55,156 nucleotides of DNA from VFKI01 sp033762075 (GCA_033762075.1 JANRLY010000022.1:1-55156), one strand, 5' to 3'; numbered from the stretch's first letter, positions 19,441-28,202 are shown. The notes: a model not told the origin generated them from the letters alone. A program made the numbers and translations.

Positions 19441-20007
19441 CTACATTAATTCATTGTGGCGAAAACAATCTGTTGTATGATCATTCACCATGCCAACTGC
19501 TTGCATAAACGCATAGCAAATGGTGCTGCCGATAAATTTAAATCCACGTTTTTTTAAATCTTTTGACATATTGTCAGAGCTAATGGTTTTAGCTGGAACA
19601 TCGCTTTTGTTTTTCCAGTGATTTTTAATAGTTTGGCCATCCACAAAATGCCAAATATAATCAGAAAAATTTCCCCATTCTTTTTTGACTGCTAGAAATG
19701 CTTTTGCATTACAAATAACCGCATGAATTTTTAGTTTATTTCGAATAATGCCAGGATTTGTGAGTAATTCATCTATTTTACGAGAATCATATTTAATAAT
19801 TTTATTGGCATCAAAGTCAGAAAAGGCAACACGAAATGCATTTCGTTTTTTTAAAATAGTCAACCAACTCAGCCCCGCCTGCATGCCTTCTAAAATAAGA
19901 AATTCGAATAACAGTGTATCGTCGAAAACAGGTACGCCCCATTCTGTGTCATGATAAGCAATATATAAAGGATCTTCGTTACACCAACCACAGCGATTTC
20001 TATTCAT
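19441..20007 (-). CDS. tag: DNA-3-methyladenine glycosylase I
   Basis: This is a base-excision repair enzyme that removes 3-methyladenine from alkylated DNA. The 188-residue protein matches the Tag family throughout: RCGWCNEDPLYIAYHDTEWG, EGMQAGLSWLTILKKR, NPGIIRNKLKIHAVICNAKA and LKKRGFKFIGSTICYAFMQA. The N-terminal Cys/His and the C-terminal NDHTTDC pair provide the usual zinc ligands. The frame is open to 20070, but homologues begin at the RCGW segment, so ATG 20007 is chosen. It overlaps the end of the DUF6314 gene by 8 bases, so the two are probably co-transcribed. Confidence 0.93.
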   Translation of the reverse strand: MNRNRCGWCNEDPLYIAYHDTEWGVPVFDDTLLFEFLILEGMQAGLSWLTILKKRNAFRVAFSDFDANKIIKYDSRKIDELLTNPGIIRNKLKIHAVICNAKAFLAVKKEWGNFSDYIWHFVDGQTIKNHWKNKSDVPAKTISSDNMSKDLKKRGFKFIGSTICYAFMQAVGMVNDHTTDCFRHNELM

Positions 20008-20446
20008 ATGCGACTTGCTCAACTGCTCTATATTTTGTATCAATAAAATAATCTTTTTTAGGACCAGCAATCACATATCGCATCTCAAAACTATCTTCTG
20101 AAAATATTTTATAAGTTGCTACATAGTGATCATTCATGCATTGATGTGCGCCCCGCATCTCACAGGTTATTCCATCATATGAGCTAATTTTCAAATTATA
20201 AAAAAACTTTCCTTTTTTATAATTGTTTACAAACCAAACAGCAATTGAATCTTTGTTAACAGAAAAAATATATTCCCTATAAAAATTAAAATGCTGATGT
20301 AAATGCAATACTCCCGTTTCTCGATAAAACAAAAAATCTTCGCGTGGCGAGAATATTGCTGTTCCAGTTGCTGACCCAGAATGATTAAAAGAACGCTCAA
20401 ACTGCCACTTGCCGGTTAATACAGACATAATTTTTACAGAGTGCAT
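20000..20446 (-). CDS. DUF6314 family protein
   Basis: This 148-residue protein has the DUF6314 pattern: GKWQFERSFNHSG..TGTAIFSP near the N-terminus, then YRETGVLHL, a central CEMRGAHQCMNDHY and a C-terminal VIAGPKKDYFIDTKYR. It looks like a small lipocalin-like beta barrel; the family has no established function. The ATG at 20446 has GGAG with good spacing; an alternative ATG lies at 20428. The 3' end overlaps tag by 8 bases. Confidence 0.75.
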   Translation of the reverse strand: MHSVKIMSVLTGKWQFERSFNHSGSATGTAIFSPREDFLFYRETGVLHLHQHFNFYREYIFSVNKDSIAVWFVNNYKKGKFFYNLKISSYDGITCEMRGAHQCMNDHYVATYKIFSEDSFEMRYVIAGPKKDYFIDTKYRAVEQVAYE

Positions 20447-20515
20447 CTATTCTCCAAAAAGATTTCCATGTCTTCTTATTACTTTTCATACATGAGCGGC
20501 CACACCATTCTGTCA

Positions 20516-21592
20516 TTATTTTTTACTGCGTCGATTAACTTCAGCTTGCAAAGCGCACAATTCTTTTTGTTTATTGGTAATCTTTTTTGCTACAGAGAAA
20601 AGATTAAAAAGCAATGAGGATTCTGATTTTTCTTCTTTTGATTCACTTGATTCTTGTCTGTTACTACTTAAATTTTTCGCGACAACCTCAGCCTCGCCGG
20701 GATTTTTAATCAATTTGTTAAAATTATCCTGCGTTAAGCGCTTATCTTTTGCTAAAATATTAAATCCTTTCGCGAGTGAACCAGCATATACAGCATTTTG
20801 AAACAATTGATCTAAGTTTTTTTGATTGGCTAATTTCCCATCGGAACCTTGATATAAATTCTCAAATGCCCATGATAAAACTTTGCTAAATTGCGCATGC
20901 TTAATCATAAGATCAAAATTATGTTGATTGGCCAACTTAGCCCAATCTAACTTCAAAAGAAAGAAAAAAAAGTACTCGCCATATTTTGCCTGAGGAATAA
21001 GAGATAAAAAATTCTTTTGCGTAAGTAGTTTTTTATCTTTCATCGCATGAGTTGCGGAAGCTATTTCTTTTGAATTTTCGGCATGTTCAAATATCACATC
21101 TAAATTTTCTTGTGTATTTAATTTAACTGGACTTAGATTTCCTAATACTCCACAGATAGCATCTGAGGAATAACTATATCGAATCATTTTATCGAAATTT
21201 TCTTGAGTTGAAAGATTTGAGCCCGTTAGTTCACAAAGTAAACTATATATATTGGAAAATATGTAGGATTCACAGATATGTGGCGCTATTTTATTAAAGT
21301 TTTCTTGAGTCACAAGATGTGACCCTGCTTTAATTAAAGCATCAATGTACCAAGAAATTTTACCACCATAGTCCGCATGCTCGAAAACGAAATCAAAATT
21401 TTCTTGCGTAGCCAGTACTTTTGAAAAATTAAATTTTTTAAAAGCCGCAACCACACCCTCTAGGTGACCATGATCTTGAACATCTTCTGAAACAACTTTC
21501 TCCAGTTTGCAGCGATTTTCTTCTGTGTTCAAGCTTGCCTCTTTTAACTGTTCAATTGCATCATTCATTTGTTTTTCAATAACTGCTGCCAT
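20516..21592 (-). CDS. TQENF-repeat protein, effector-like
   Basis: This 358-residue protein contains eight repeats of about 34 residues, each starting L-x-T-Q-E-N-F-D (LATQENFDFVFEH, LVTQENFNKIAPH, LSTQENFDKMI, LNTQENLDVIFEH, then diverged copies ending RLTQDNFNKLIKN). The repeats are predicted helical. The C-terminal ~60 residues are Ser/Glu/Lys-rich (SSESKEEKSESS) and end basic. The ATG at 21592 is chosen because AGAGGAGG precedes it by four bases; the frame is open further upstream but without such a site. Similar repeats occur in Legionella-type intracellular bacteria as far as I recall, mostly without assigned function. A secreted effector is a guess. Confidence 0.75.
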   Translation of the reverse strand: MAAVIEKQMNDAIEQLKEASLNTEENRCKLEKVVSEDVQDHGHLEGVVAAFKKFNFSKVLATQENFDFVFEHADYGGKISWYIDALIKAGSHLVTQENFNKIAPHICESYIFSNIYSLLCELTGSNLSTQENFDKMIRYSYSSDAICGVLGNLSPVKLNTQENLDVIFEHAENSKEIASATHAMKDKKLLTQKNFLSLIPQAKYGEYFFFFLLKLDWAKLANQHNFDLMIKHAQFSKVLSWAFENLYQGSDGKLANQKNLDQLFQNAVYAGSLAKGFNILAKDKRLTQDNFNKLIKNPGEAEVVAKNLSSNRQESSESKEEKSESSLLFNLFSVAKKITNKQKELCALQAEVNRRSKK

Positions 21593-21687
21593 GTAACCTC
21601 CTCTGCTTACTATTTGTACGAATAAAAAATAAATGTTATTGAACTCTCGCGTGATAACTAAGATTTCATCCAACAAGAAATATATTT

Positions 21688-22017
21688 TTATCCCATCTTA
21701 AATTCAGCAACTTTCCTATCAAAATCATCTTTTTCTGTGTTATCCATTTTTTCTAGAAAAGTCGTTGGATAATTTACTCTAAAACCACATCTTGCAAATA
21801 TTTCTGGGTCATAATATGCATGTTTTTGATACACGGGAAATTCAGTGTTATGCCCTTTCACAGTTAATAAATAATTTTCATTTACTCTCAGTGCATAAGT
21901 TCCGTCTGATTCTTTAATAATTTCATCGATAGGATAATCTTCAAATGCATTATGACCAACAAAATGTGATTCTCTGTCGCTTGGTTTTGGTGGGGTATGT
22001 TTAAAAAAACGTGACAT
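21688..22017 (-). CDS. Small hypothetical protein
   Basis: This 109-residue protein begins MSRFFKHTPPKPSDRES and ends KVAEFKMG. The ATG at 22017 has GAGG eight bases upstream; the frame extends to 22050 through an AT-rich stretch that looks non-coding. It is hydrophilic, has no membrane segment or signal, and carries YALRVNENYLLTVKG and a YYDPEIFARCGFRV segment. I do not recognise a family. It lies between the broken tRNA-Arg and the TQENF-repeat gene on the same strand. Confidence 0.6.
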   Translation of the reverse strand: MSRFFKHTPPKPSDRESHFVGHNAFEDYPIDEIIKESDGTYALRVNENYLLTVKGHNTEFPVYQKHAYYDPEIFARCGFRVNYPTTFLEKMDNTEKDDFDRKVAEFKMG

Positions 22018-22049
22018 AGGTCTATCCTCATTTAATATTATTATAATCA

Positions 22050-22208
22050 TGCGCGCCTAGAGAGATGATGCGCGCACATCCATGTGCGCTCACACCGTTG
22101 GAGTCGTTCACTATGTGAACGATCAAAATTGGCTATCCTGCCAATTTTGTCAAACTCCAGACCCTCTGGTTCGAAGCCAGATACTCTATCCAACTGAGCT
22201 ACAGGCGC
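22050..22208 (-). pseudogene. tRNA-Arg(UCG) interrupted in the T-loop
   Basis: Read on the minus strand from 22208: acceptor GCGCCTG, a complete D-arm, anticodon arm TCTGG-CTTCGAA-CCAGA (anticodon UCG at 22174-22172), variable GGGTC, T-stem TGGAG and T-loop start TTTGA. The expected remainder, AT-CTCTC-TAGGCGC-G-CA, is found 83 bases later (22066-22050). Removing 22067-22149 restores a normal-length tRNA. There are further signs of decay: U instead of C at the conserved T-loop position 56, a mismatch at 49-65, and CCA shortened to CA. The promoter side has a TAGAAT extended -10 about 35 bases upstream. It is very unlikely to make a working tRNA. Confidence 0.8.
22067..22149 (-). mobile_element. 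83-nt hairpin-rich palindromic insert in tRNA-Arg
   Basis: The insert holds three perfect hairpins in a row: a 9-bp stem (AAAATTGGC / GCCAATTTT), a 7-bp stem (CGTTCAC / GTGAACG) and an 8-bp stem (GCGCACAT / ATGTGCGC). It has no coding capacity. The size and stacked palindromes resemble small palindromic elements such as REP/BIME or the Rickettsia palindromic elements. Whether it is repeated elsewhere in the genome cannot be seen here. Confidence 0.6.
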
Positions 22209-22371
22209 AAATATTTTTATCAAAAAGAACCGAATTCTAGCAAGAACATGCATGAAGCGCTACCGCATTTTTTGAACACAAAGTTTTCTTTACCATTAAG
22301 TAAAATTTCATTAGCATACCGCGTTCATCAGATAACCCTTCTTAGAAAAATTATCCCAGAGGAATTTGTTC

Positions 22372-23667
22372 ATGAGTAGAACACAAGAAATAAAAATTTT
22401 AGAAAATAGCTTAGCCGTATACGATGAGCATATCATGCAGAATCCACAAGATACGCTTGCATGGTCACAAAAAGCCACTGCTTTATTAAAATTAAATCAA
22501 CTAGAACCAGAAAAATATCCAATGATTACTGCTGTCATTGCATTAACAGGAGCACTAAATTGTCATCTGACTGACGATTCATTACGTACACGCTTAGCCG
22601 ATATCCTCCTTGAACATATAAAGTTAGAAAATATTTCACCTAAATCTACTGACACACTTGCTGAAGAAAAAATCCATCAAGCAAATGATACGGCCATGGA
22701 TGATTTACTCGCGGAAGCTGCTCAAAGAGAAATCCAAACTGCTGATAAAGAAATTGAAGATAGCAAGCAATGGGTGGAGTTTTCTCCTGCAGCTTCTACA
22801 TATAATGGTTTATCAGAAGCTTATCGAAAAAAAGCAGATTTACTTAAAAACAATGCAACAGAATATCGTAAAAACTTAAATCTTTCTTTAGAAGCATTGG
22901 ATCATGCTTTACAAAAGGATCGTGCAAACTCCGTTTATTTAGTAGATAAAGCAAAATTATTAGTTGATCTTGGCAGAACAAAAGAAGCTCGAATCACACT
23001 AGAGACTGTAAATAAATTGAAACCTTATTGGCCAACAGATACCTCTGAATATTACATACAAAACATTATTCAAGAATGTGAGAAAGCTATTGCTGCATCC
23101 GAACCAACTCCAGCATCTACACCAGTACAAAACACACAAAGCGTGGCACAAGTTAATGATTTACTTTTTAAAGCACAACAAAAGAAACTCGAAGATGCAG
23201 ACAAAGCCATTGAAAAACAATTACGAATGGTTGAGAGATTAAAAAAAGGTAGTACTTATTTTCTTTTAGCCGTTCGGTATGTTAATAAAGCAGATCTCAT
23301 CCAAGATAATTCCACTGAATACCAAACGAATCTTCAATTAGCATTAAACGCATTAAATACTTCGCTTCAATTAGATGAAACTTACTTGTTATCTATCGCC
23401 CAAAGAGCTGTGGTATATGCAAAGTTAGGTGAAAAAGATAAAGCAGAAACAGATGTTGAACTGTTACATCAGTTAAAATCTGTATGGAAAAATGACGCTC
23501 GACAAGAATTTAGCATAACACATAACATTGAACAGTGCCATAAAATCTTAGCAACCCATCATCGTTCAGCTGTCACATCAGTAGCGCCTGAAATCGGCAA
23601 GACAAATCATAATTCATCGCTAGATATAGATGAAGTATTGACGCAATTCAAAATGAATCGTCGTTAA
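22372..23667 (+). CDS. TPR-like protein with an internal duplication
   Basis: This 431-residue protein starts at ATG 22372, with AGAGG nine bases upstream; an in-frame TTG at 22366 is less likely. The first ~100 residues look like a TPR unit (NPQDTLAWSQKATALLKLNQ). Two homologous ~130-residue modules follow (about 110-240 and 265-395), each with ADK.IE, KADL..N.TEY..NL.L.L.AL, a TPR-like helix pair and a closing C.K.. segment. There is no signal peptide or membrane segment. The C-terminus ends DIDEVLTQFKMNRR. No named family recognised; it is probably a protein-interaction module, perhaps an effector. Confidence 0.7.
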   Translation: MSRTQEIKILENSLAVYDEHIMQNPQDTLAWSQKATALLKLNQLEPEKYPMITAVIALTGALNCHLTDDSLRTRLADILLEHIKLENISPKSTDTLAEEKIHQANDTAMDDLLAEAAQREIQTADKEIEDSKQWVEFSPAASTYNGLSEAYRKKADLLKNNATEYRKNLNLSLEALDHALQKDRANSVYLVDKAKLLVDLGRTKEARITLETVNKLKPYWPTDTSEYYIQNIIQECEKAIAASEPTPASTPVQNTQSVAQVNDLLFKAQQKKLEDADKAIEKQLRMVERLKKGSTYFLLAVRYVNKADLIQDNSTEYQTNLQLALNALNTSLQLDETYLLSIAQRAVVYAKLGEKDKAETDVELLHQLKSVWKNDARQEFSITHNIEQCHKILATHHRSAVTSVAPEIGKTNHNSSLDIDEVLTQFKMNRR

Positions 23668-23679
23668 ATATTTAAACTC

Positions 23680-23710
23680 CCGTGCATATTCATGCGCTGA
23701 ATATGCACGG
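23680..23710. terminator. Hairpin between convergent genes
   Basis: A perfect 13-bp stem (CCGTGCATATTCA / TGAATATGCACGG) with a 5-nt loop sits between the TPR-like gene and the convergent kinase gene. There is no strong U-tract on either side, so it may be a weak bidirectional terminator or an mRNA-end stabiliser. Confidence 0.55.
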
Positions 23711-23736
23711 AATAACACACTCGCACTCAGTATGAT

Positions 23737-24768
23737 TTAATGTTTGAAACTGTTTTTATTATCTCGATCTATTTTTGAGTTCATGTAGTCACAAAACTCT
23801 TTCAATGGTTGGCTGGGCCTTCCGTGCCTCTGAAATGCCGGTGTAAATTTTGACTGATCACATGCAACCATTAACCGATAACTGCTGAGCGCTCCATAAA
23901 TCAATAATAATTTTTCTGCTATGGGAAAAGCATCTAGCAATCGCTTCTTAGATTCGAAATGAATAAAATTTTCCAAACAAGCATCTTTGATTTTTAGATA
24001 CGAAGCATCCTCGTCTTTTAATCCATGATGTTTTTTCATGACGTACAAACAATTGATCAAAGAAAAAAATGGATGTGAAATAACTATTTCACCTACATCA
24101 ATGAGCGTAATGGTTTGAGATGTATCCTCTATGAGATTGTTATTGTCATTAAAATCCGGTTGAACAATAGTTGGCTTGATAGAATACTGAGATAATTTTT
24201 GACATAAACTGGAAACAGTCGGAATCAACTTCTCCAACTCATCAAGTTCGATTTCAGTCAGTCCATCTGCTATCAATAATTCTTTTTGTGAAATTAATTC
24301 TTCGTACAAACCAGGTAATTTATTGAGTCGCCAATCTGGAACGCCAATGTTAAGAAAAACATTTACATCATCTGCAACAGCTAACTGGAGCGATGTAAAT
24401 TGAACAATCGCCCTGCAAAGCAAATCTTCATCAAATTTCAGTTTAAGAATACTCCGCAATGATTTACCAGCATCTTTCATTAAGAAGCAATTTAATTCTC
24501 CACTGTGCGCGATAACTTCAGGAACATGAGCATGAAATCGATCATGCAAAATTTGAATAATTTTTGCCTCTAATGCAAGCTGTTCTGGCGTATGTTTCAA
24601 ATAGATATATCCATCAGTTGTTACAAAACGGATCACATACGACCAGGGCGTTTGCTGCACAATCTCTGGCACGTTATTTTTTAGTGTGTATCCATTTGAT
24701 AAAAGATATTCACGACCCCATTGATTGATTTCTGTATTGTGGTTATATGTCATAGACTCAGTTGTCAT
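23737..24768 (-). CDS. Aminoglycoside-phosphotransferase-fold kinase (first copy)
   Basis: This 343-residue protein has the APH/choline-kinase fold. The N-lobe ends with a Lys in YIYLKHTPEQLALEAK and a hinge region FLMKDAGKSLRSIL. The catalytic loop is IVQPDFNDNNNLI, in which the usual HGD is QPD; the Mg-binding motif is LIDVGEIVISHPF. The substrate is unknown; such proteins phosphorylate small molecules including choline, homoserine and antibiotics. The start ATG has AAGG seven bases upstream. His is replaced in the catalytic loop but Asp and Asn are kept, so it is probably active. Confidence 0.8.
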   Translation of the reverse strand: MTTESMTYNHNTEINQWGREYLLSNGYTLKNNVPEIVQQTPWSYVIRFVTTDGYIYLKHTPEQLALEAKIIQILHDRFHAHVPEVIAHSGELNCFLMKDAGKSLRSILKLKFDEDLLCRAIVQFTSLQLAVADDVNVFLNIGVPDWRLNKLPGLYEELISQKELLIADGLTEIELDELEKLIPTVSSLCQKLSQYSIKPTIVQPDFNDNNNLIEDTSQTITLIDVGEIVISHPFFSLINCLYVMKKHHGLKDEDASYLKIKDACLENFIHFESKKRLLDAFPIAEKLLLIYGALSSYRLMVACDQSKFTPAFQRHGRPSQPLKEFCDYMNSKIDRDNKNSFKH

Positions 24769-24970
24769 ATCATTGCCTTAGCGATAAAGTTATTTTGACT
24801 AACGGACTGATATCACTGAAATGTATTTGTGTTTTCATTAGAAATCCCAAGATAAGCATGGATTAATTATCAGGCTATATTTTATAGCACTCAAATGAGA
24901 AATATCAACTGATTGATAAATTTAAATAATTTTCAACCCTACAGTCCAAGTTAATGTTTAAATTGAATGC

Positions 24971-24976
24971 TATAAT
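24971..24976 (+). promoter_or_regulatory. Extended -10 for the S41 protease gene
   Basis: TATAAT preceded by TGC lies 24 bases upstream of the ATG at 25000. The -35 is weak. A TTAAT half-site sits 20 bases before the -10 (see findings on a possible PmrA-like box). Confidence 0.5.
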
Positions 24977-24999
24977 TATTTTAATAATGAGGCCTCTTT

Positions 25000-26295
25000 A
25001 TGCACTCTACACAAACACCTATTCCTCAATGGCAATCTGATTTAATTCAACAAATCTTAAATGGCTTGGAAGCTTATTATTGTTTACCAGAAAAGTTTCA
25101 ACAAAATAAAAGAAATATCGAAGAAGCGCTTGTTGAACAATTTAGAATACTTAACCAACAAAATCCAGATGCATTTTTTGAACCGCCTAATTCAAAAGAA
25201 ACATGGGAAATTTATCTTCATTCAATGAATTCGACCCTAGAAAAGTTTGATCCACATCTACATTTGCAATATGACGCTAAATTTTTACAAAATGCCGTGG
25301 ATTCTGAAGTAAAAGTAGAGCGTGACGGGGATTCTGCTAAATTTAATTTTGGGGAAGGACCCCCGCCACATGAATTAGAAAGAATGAATACATTTCGAGA
25401 AAAACTCAATTATGGTTTTACTACAACTCCTGAAGAAAAAATCGAGGTACCAGATAATATTGGATATTTAAAAATAAGTTGTCTGCTTGATCCACGAGAT
25501 GGCGCAAATTTAGACGATGGAAAATATCAGCTTGGCCCAAATGCAGTTAAAAGACTGAATGAAATAATGCAATCCTTTAGAAATAAAAAAGGAATTATCA
25601 TCGATCTACGAGATGCCCCTGAAGGTGGATCGCCTGAAATGGTACAGTACATTATAAGTTTTTTTATTGAAGAGAAAAATAAACTCATCAATACCATTGA
25701 AAACAGACTAACAAAATCAACTACACCTTACTACACTTTACCAACACCGAATGAATTATTCATTCAAGCACCCGTTATTATTTTGACGGACAAAACAACA
25801 TTTTCTGCACGTGAAGAGATCGCTTACGATTTTCAACAACTAAACAAGCAATTACAAGCAGAAGGAAAACAAGCAGGTGATCGATTTCAGATTTTTGGAG
25901 AAGAAGAAATTATCGATAACAAAAAATTCTACACGGTTGGTGGCGCACATCCTGAAATGTCATTTCCTTTGTTGAACCCAGAAACAGGTGAAATTAACCG
26001 TCATATTTATATGCGCATCCCCTATGCGCGTACTGTAAATCCTTATTCAGGCACGAACTGGGAAGAACATGGGGATGGTGGCATCAGGCCTGATAAAGTA
26101 GTGAGCAAAGAAAATGGATTATCGCTCGCTATAGAAAATCTACAATCACAAATTTCCAAAAAAGAAATAATTGAAGATACCGAACAAAAAGCAACAACCG
26201 CCATGCGACGCGGATCACTTTTGGCAGATAGATCATCCGACCAGCAATCTAAAAAACCGGACAATCTTGATAGCAACAAGAAATTTACCCAATAG
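25000..26295 (+). CDS. S41-family (IRBP-like) serine protease
   Basis: This 431-residue protein resembles tail-specific/IRBP-like S41 peptidases. The N-terminal helical domain (to ~120) has the family's FDPHLHLQYD. The catalytic domain has IGYLKISCLLDP, GIIIDLRDAPEGGSPEMVQY, TDKTTFSAREEIAYDF with the expected nucleophile Ser, and VGGAHPEMSFPL. There is no PDZ domain and no evident signal peptide, unlike periplasmic Ctp proteases, so it may act in the cytoplasm or be secreted another way. The Ser-rich polar C-terminal ~50 residues (SSDQQSKKPDN) are extra. GAGG lies seven bases before the ATG. It is flanked on both sides by APH-fold kinases on the opposite strand. Confidence 0.8.
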   Translation: MHSTQTPIPQWQSDLIQQILNGLEAYYCLPEKFQQNKRNIEEALVEQFRILNQQNPDAFFEPPNSKETWEIYLHSMNSTLEKFDPHLHLQYDAKFLQNAVDSEVKVERDGDSAKFNFGEGPPPHELERMNTFREKLNYGFTTTPEEKIEVPDNIGYLKISCLLDPRDGANLDDGKYQLGPNAVKRLNEIMQSFRNKKGIIIDLRDAPEGGSPEMVQYIISFFIEEKNKLINTIENRLTKSTTPYYTLPTPNELFIQAPVIILTDKTTFSAREEIAYDFQQLNKQLQAEGKQAGDRFQIFGEEEIIDNKKFYTVGGAHPEMSFPLLNPETGEINRHIYMRIPYARTVNPYSGTNWEEHGDGGIRPDKVVSKENGLSLAIENLQSQISKKEIIEDTEQKATTAMRRGSLLADRSSDQQSKKPDNLDSNKKFTQ

Positions 26296-26305
26296 TATTA
26301 GCATT

Positions 26306-27367
26306 TCAAGTAAAACGAGTTATTGAATTAAATAAAGTCGGATATAATTTTATTAGTTTTTCACCAGATTCCAAACAACCTTTTATTTCATTTATTGCAG
26401 TGTTTTTTCTATCGCAAGAGTTTTGGGCATAAACTAAATCAATATTATAAAGCAACCAATTTATCATATTTCCATACATGCCATTCAATGCAGCTCCAAT
26501 ATGAGCCTTTACCAACGGTCCACCCAAGCCAATATAGGTAGTTAACATTTTTTCGAACGAGGAAGACAAAGCAGATGATTTGTCATCGAGACCGCCCCAC
26601 GCAAAACACGCTCGAATAACTTCTCTAGTCGGATTCATTTTCTTTATTGCTTCCCAATCAATCAAAAATGGAGAATCAGACTTTTGCCAGATAACATTAT
26701 GCGGGAAAATATCACCATGCGTTATGACAGTTTTCTTCTTAAGAATCGAAACAGCTGAGTGATAACGATCATTCATATCTAAAATCATGCTTTGATTATT
26801 TCTCAATGTCGTGGAAATCGGTACTTCATCTGAAATTCTTTCAAGACTTTCTACAATCTTTTCGTTAGTATGAAGATCTATTTTGGCTTCCATTTCAGGA
26901 ACATTTAAATTGATGAGGTGAATTTGTGCCAATATTTCCGCCATTTTTATAGCATGCTCAGCAGAAATTTCATTTCTCTTTAATGTGCACCCCTCCACCC
27001 ACGGATAAACTAGATAGGCATTATTTTCTAAAATGATTACTGATTTATCATCATTCCTAATCGCTGATACAGCAGGAATACCTTGCTGTGCAAATCGAAA
27101 TGCGACTGATTCACATAATTCATATCTCGCTATATTTTTTGCATTTTTCACATCCAGCAATGGATCAAGTTGTTTTATAAAATAAGTCTCTTTATCAGAC
27201 TTTACTTTCCAGCATAAATGTCCGCCTCCTGGTCCCGCAGGAATTCTCACGGCCAACTCAGTTTTTAAACTAAGCCGCAGTTGATCAGCAATCATTTTCA
27301 AATGTTGTATGTTCATCTGTCTTTTGTGAATATCGTTGATTTCGCACCTGAGAAACTTATTTTTCAT
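26306..27367 (-). CDS. Aminoglycoside-phosphotransferase-fold kinase (second copy)
   Basis: This 353-residue APH-family protein has a complete catalytic loop VITHGDIFPHNVIW and Mg-binding motif FLIDWEAI; the N-lobe Lys is in YFIKQLDPLLD. It resembles homoserine kinase type II/APH proteins but is only distantly similar to the kinase at 23737. The start is uncertain: ATG 27367 overlaps the end of the FAH-family gene by 11 bases, while ATG 27316 (MNIQHLKMIADQL) is also plausible. It is the last gene of the long minus-strand run. Substrate unknown; a link to fucose metabolism is possible but not shown. Confidence 0.8.
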   Translation of the reverse strand: MKNKFLRCEINDIHKRQMNIQHLKMIADQLRLSLKTELAVRIPAGPGGGHLCWKVKSDKETYFIKQLDPLLDVKNAKNIARYELCESVAFRFAQQGIPAVSAIRNDDKSVIILENNAYLVYPWVEGCTLKRNEISAEHAIKMAEILAQIHLINLNVPEMEAKIDLHTNEKIVESLERISDEVPISTTLRNNQSMILDMNDRYHSAVSILKKKTVITHGDIFPHNVIWQKSDSPFLIDWEAIKKMNPTREVIRACFAWGGLDDKSSALSSSFEKMLTTYIGLGGPLVKAHIGAALNGMYGNMINWLLYNIDLVYAQNSCDRKNTAINEIKGCLESGEKLIKLYPTLFNSITRFT

Positions 27368-28202
27368 CTTCCATCATATGTAGTTGCTCACCCAGCCCTT
27401 CAATACCCAAATGCACTTTTTGTCCTGCTTTCAAATAAATCGGATTCGGTTTTTGTCCCATGCCAACGCCCGCAGGTGTGCCAGTTGAAATAATATCGCC
27501 GGGATGCAAAGTAAAATATTGGCTTAAATAACTTACTAAATATGCAACACCAAAAATCATATTACTGGTATGACCCTCTTGATAGCGCTTACCATCGACT
27601 TCGAGCCACAGAGAAAGATTTTGTGGATCAGAAATTTCATCACGCGTGACAAGCCAAGGACCAATCGGTCCAAACGTATCACAACTTTTTCCCTTCATCC
27701 ATTGCGGCGTCGATTTTTGATAATATCTTTCTGAGACATCATCGATCACACAATACCCCGCAACATAATCGAGCGCTTCTTTTTCTGCAACACGTTTTGC
27801 AGGTGTTCCAATTACGACACCTAATTCAACTTCCCAATCTGTTTCGGTAGATTTTTTTGGAATAATAATCGGATCATGCGGACCTGAAATGGCACTCGTT
27901 GCCTTAGCAAAAATAATGGGTTCATCCGGTTTTTTTGAATTGGTTTCTGCAGCGTGATCCGCATAATTTAAACCAATACAAATAAATTTTCCGACGTGAT
28001 TCACACATGCACCAATACGCTCAGGATTTTGAATCAATGGTAATGTATTAAGATCCAGTGTTTGCAATTTTTTCAATGTTTCGCGGGATAAATGCTTACC
28101 CGAAATATCATCAATGTGTTGTGATAAATCTCTAACATTGCCCGAAGCATCTAAACAGCCTGGTTTTTCTGCGCCAGGTGCGCCGTAGCGAAGTAATTTC
28201 AA
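27357..28202 (-). CDS. FAH-family hydrolase, likely 2,4-diketo-3-deoxy-L-fuconate hydrolase
   Basis: This 281-residue fumarylacetoacetate-hydrolase-family protein has metal-binding and catalytic segments CIGLNYADHAAETN, PIIFAKATSAISGP, DWEVELGVVIG and ISTGTPAGVGMG. The start is placed at TTG 28202 because the protein then begins MKLLRYGAPGAEKPG, the standard family N-terminus, with GGAG ten bases before. In this gene set it would cleave 2,4-diketo-3-deoxy-L-fuconate to pyruvate and L-lactate, the last step of the non-phosphorylating fucose route. The FAH fold is certain; the exact substrate is inferred from neighbours. Confidence 0.85.
   Translation of the reverse strand: MKLLRYGAPGAEKPGCLDASGNVRDLSQHIDDISGKHLSRETLKKLQTLDLNTLPLIQNPERIGACVNHVGKFICIGLNYADHAAETNSKKPDEPIIFAKATSAISGPHDPIIIPKKSTETDWEVELGVVIGTPAKRVAEKEALDYVAGYCVIDDVSERYYQKSTPQWMKGKSCDTFGPIGPWLVTRDEISDPQNLSLWLEVDGKRYQEGHTSNMIFGVAYLVSYLSQYFTLHPGDIISTGTPAGVGMGQKPNPIYLKAGQKVHLGIEGLGEQLHMMEDEK

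Noticed and set aside
22047..22253. Open frame on the minus strand reading VAQLDRVSGFEPEG
   Set aside because: This is the well-known false translation of a tRNA-Arg gene; the DNA is the interrupted tRNA described above.
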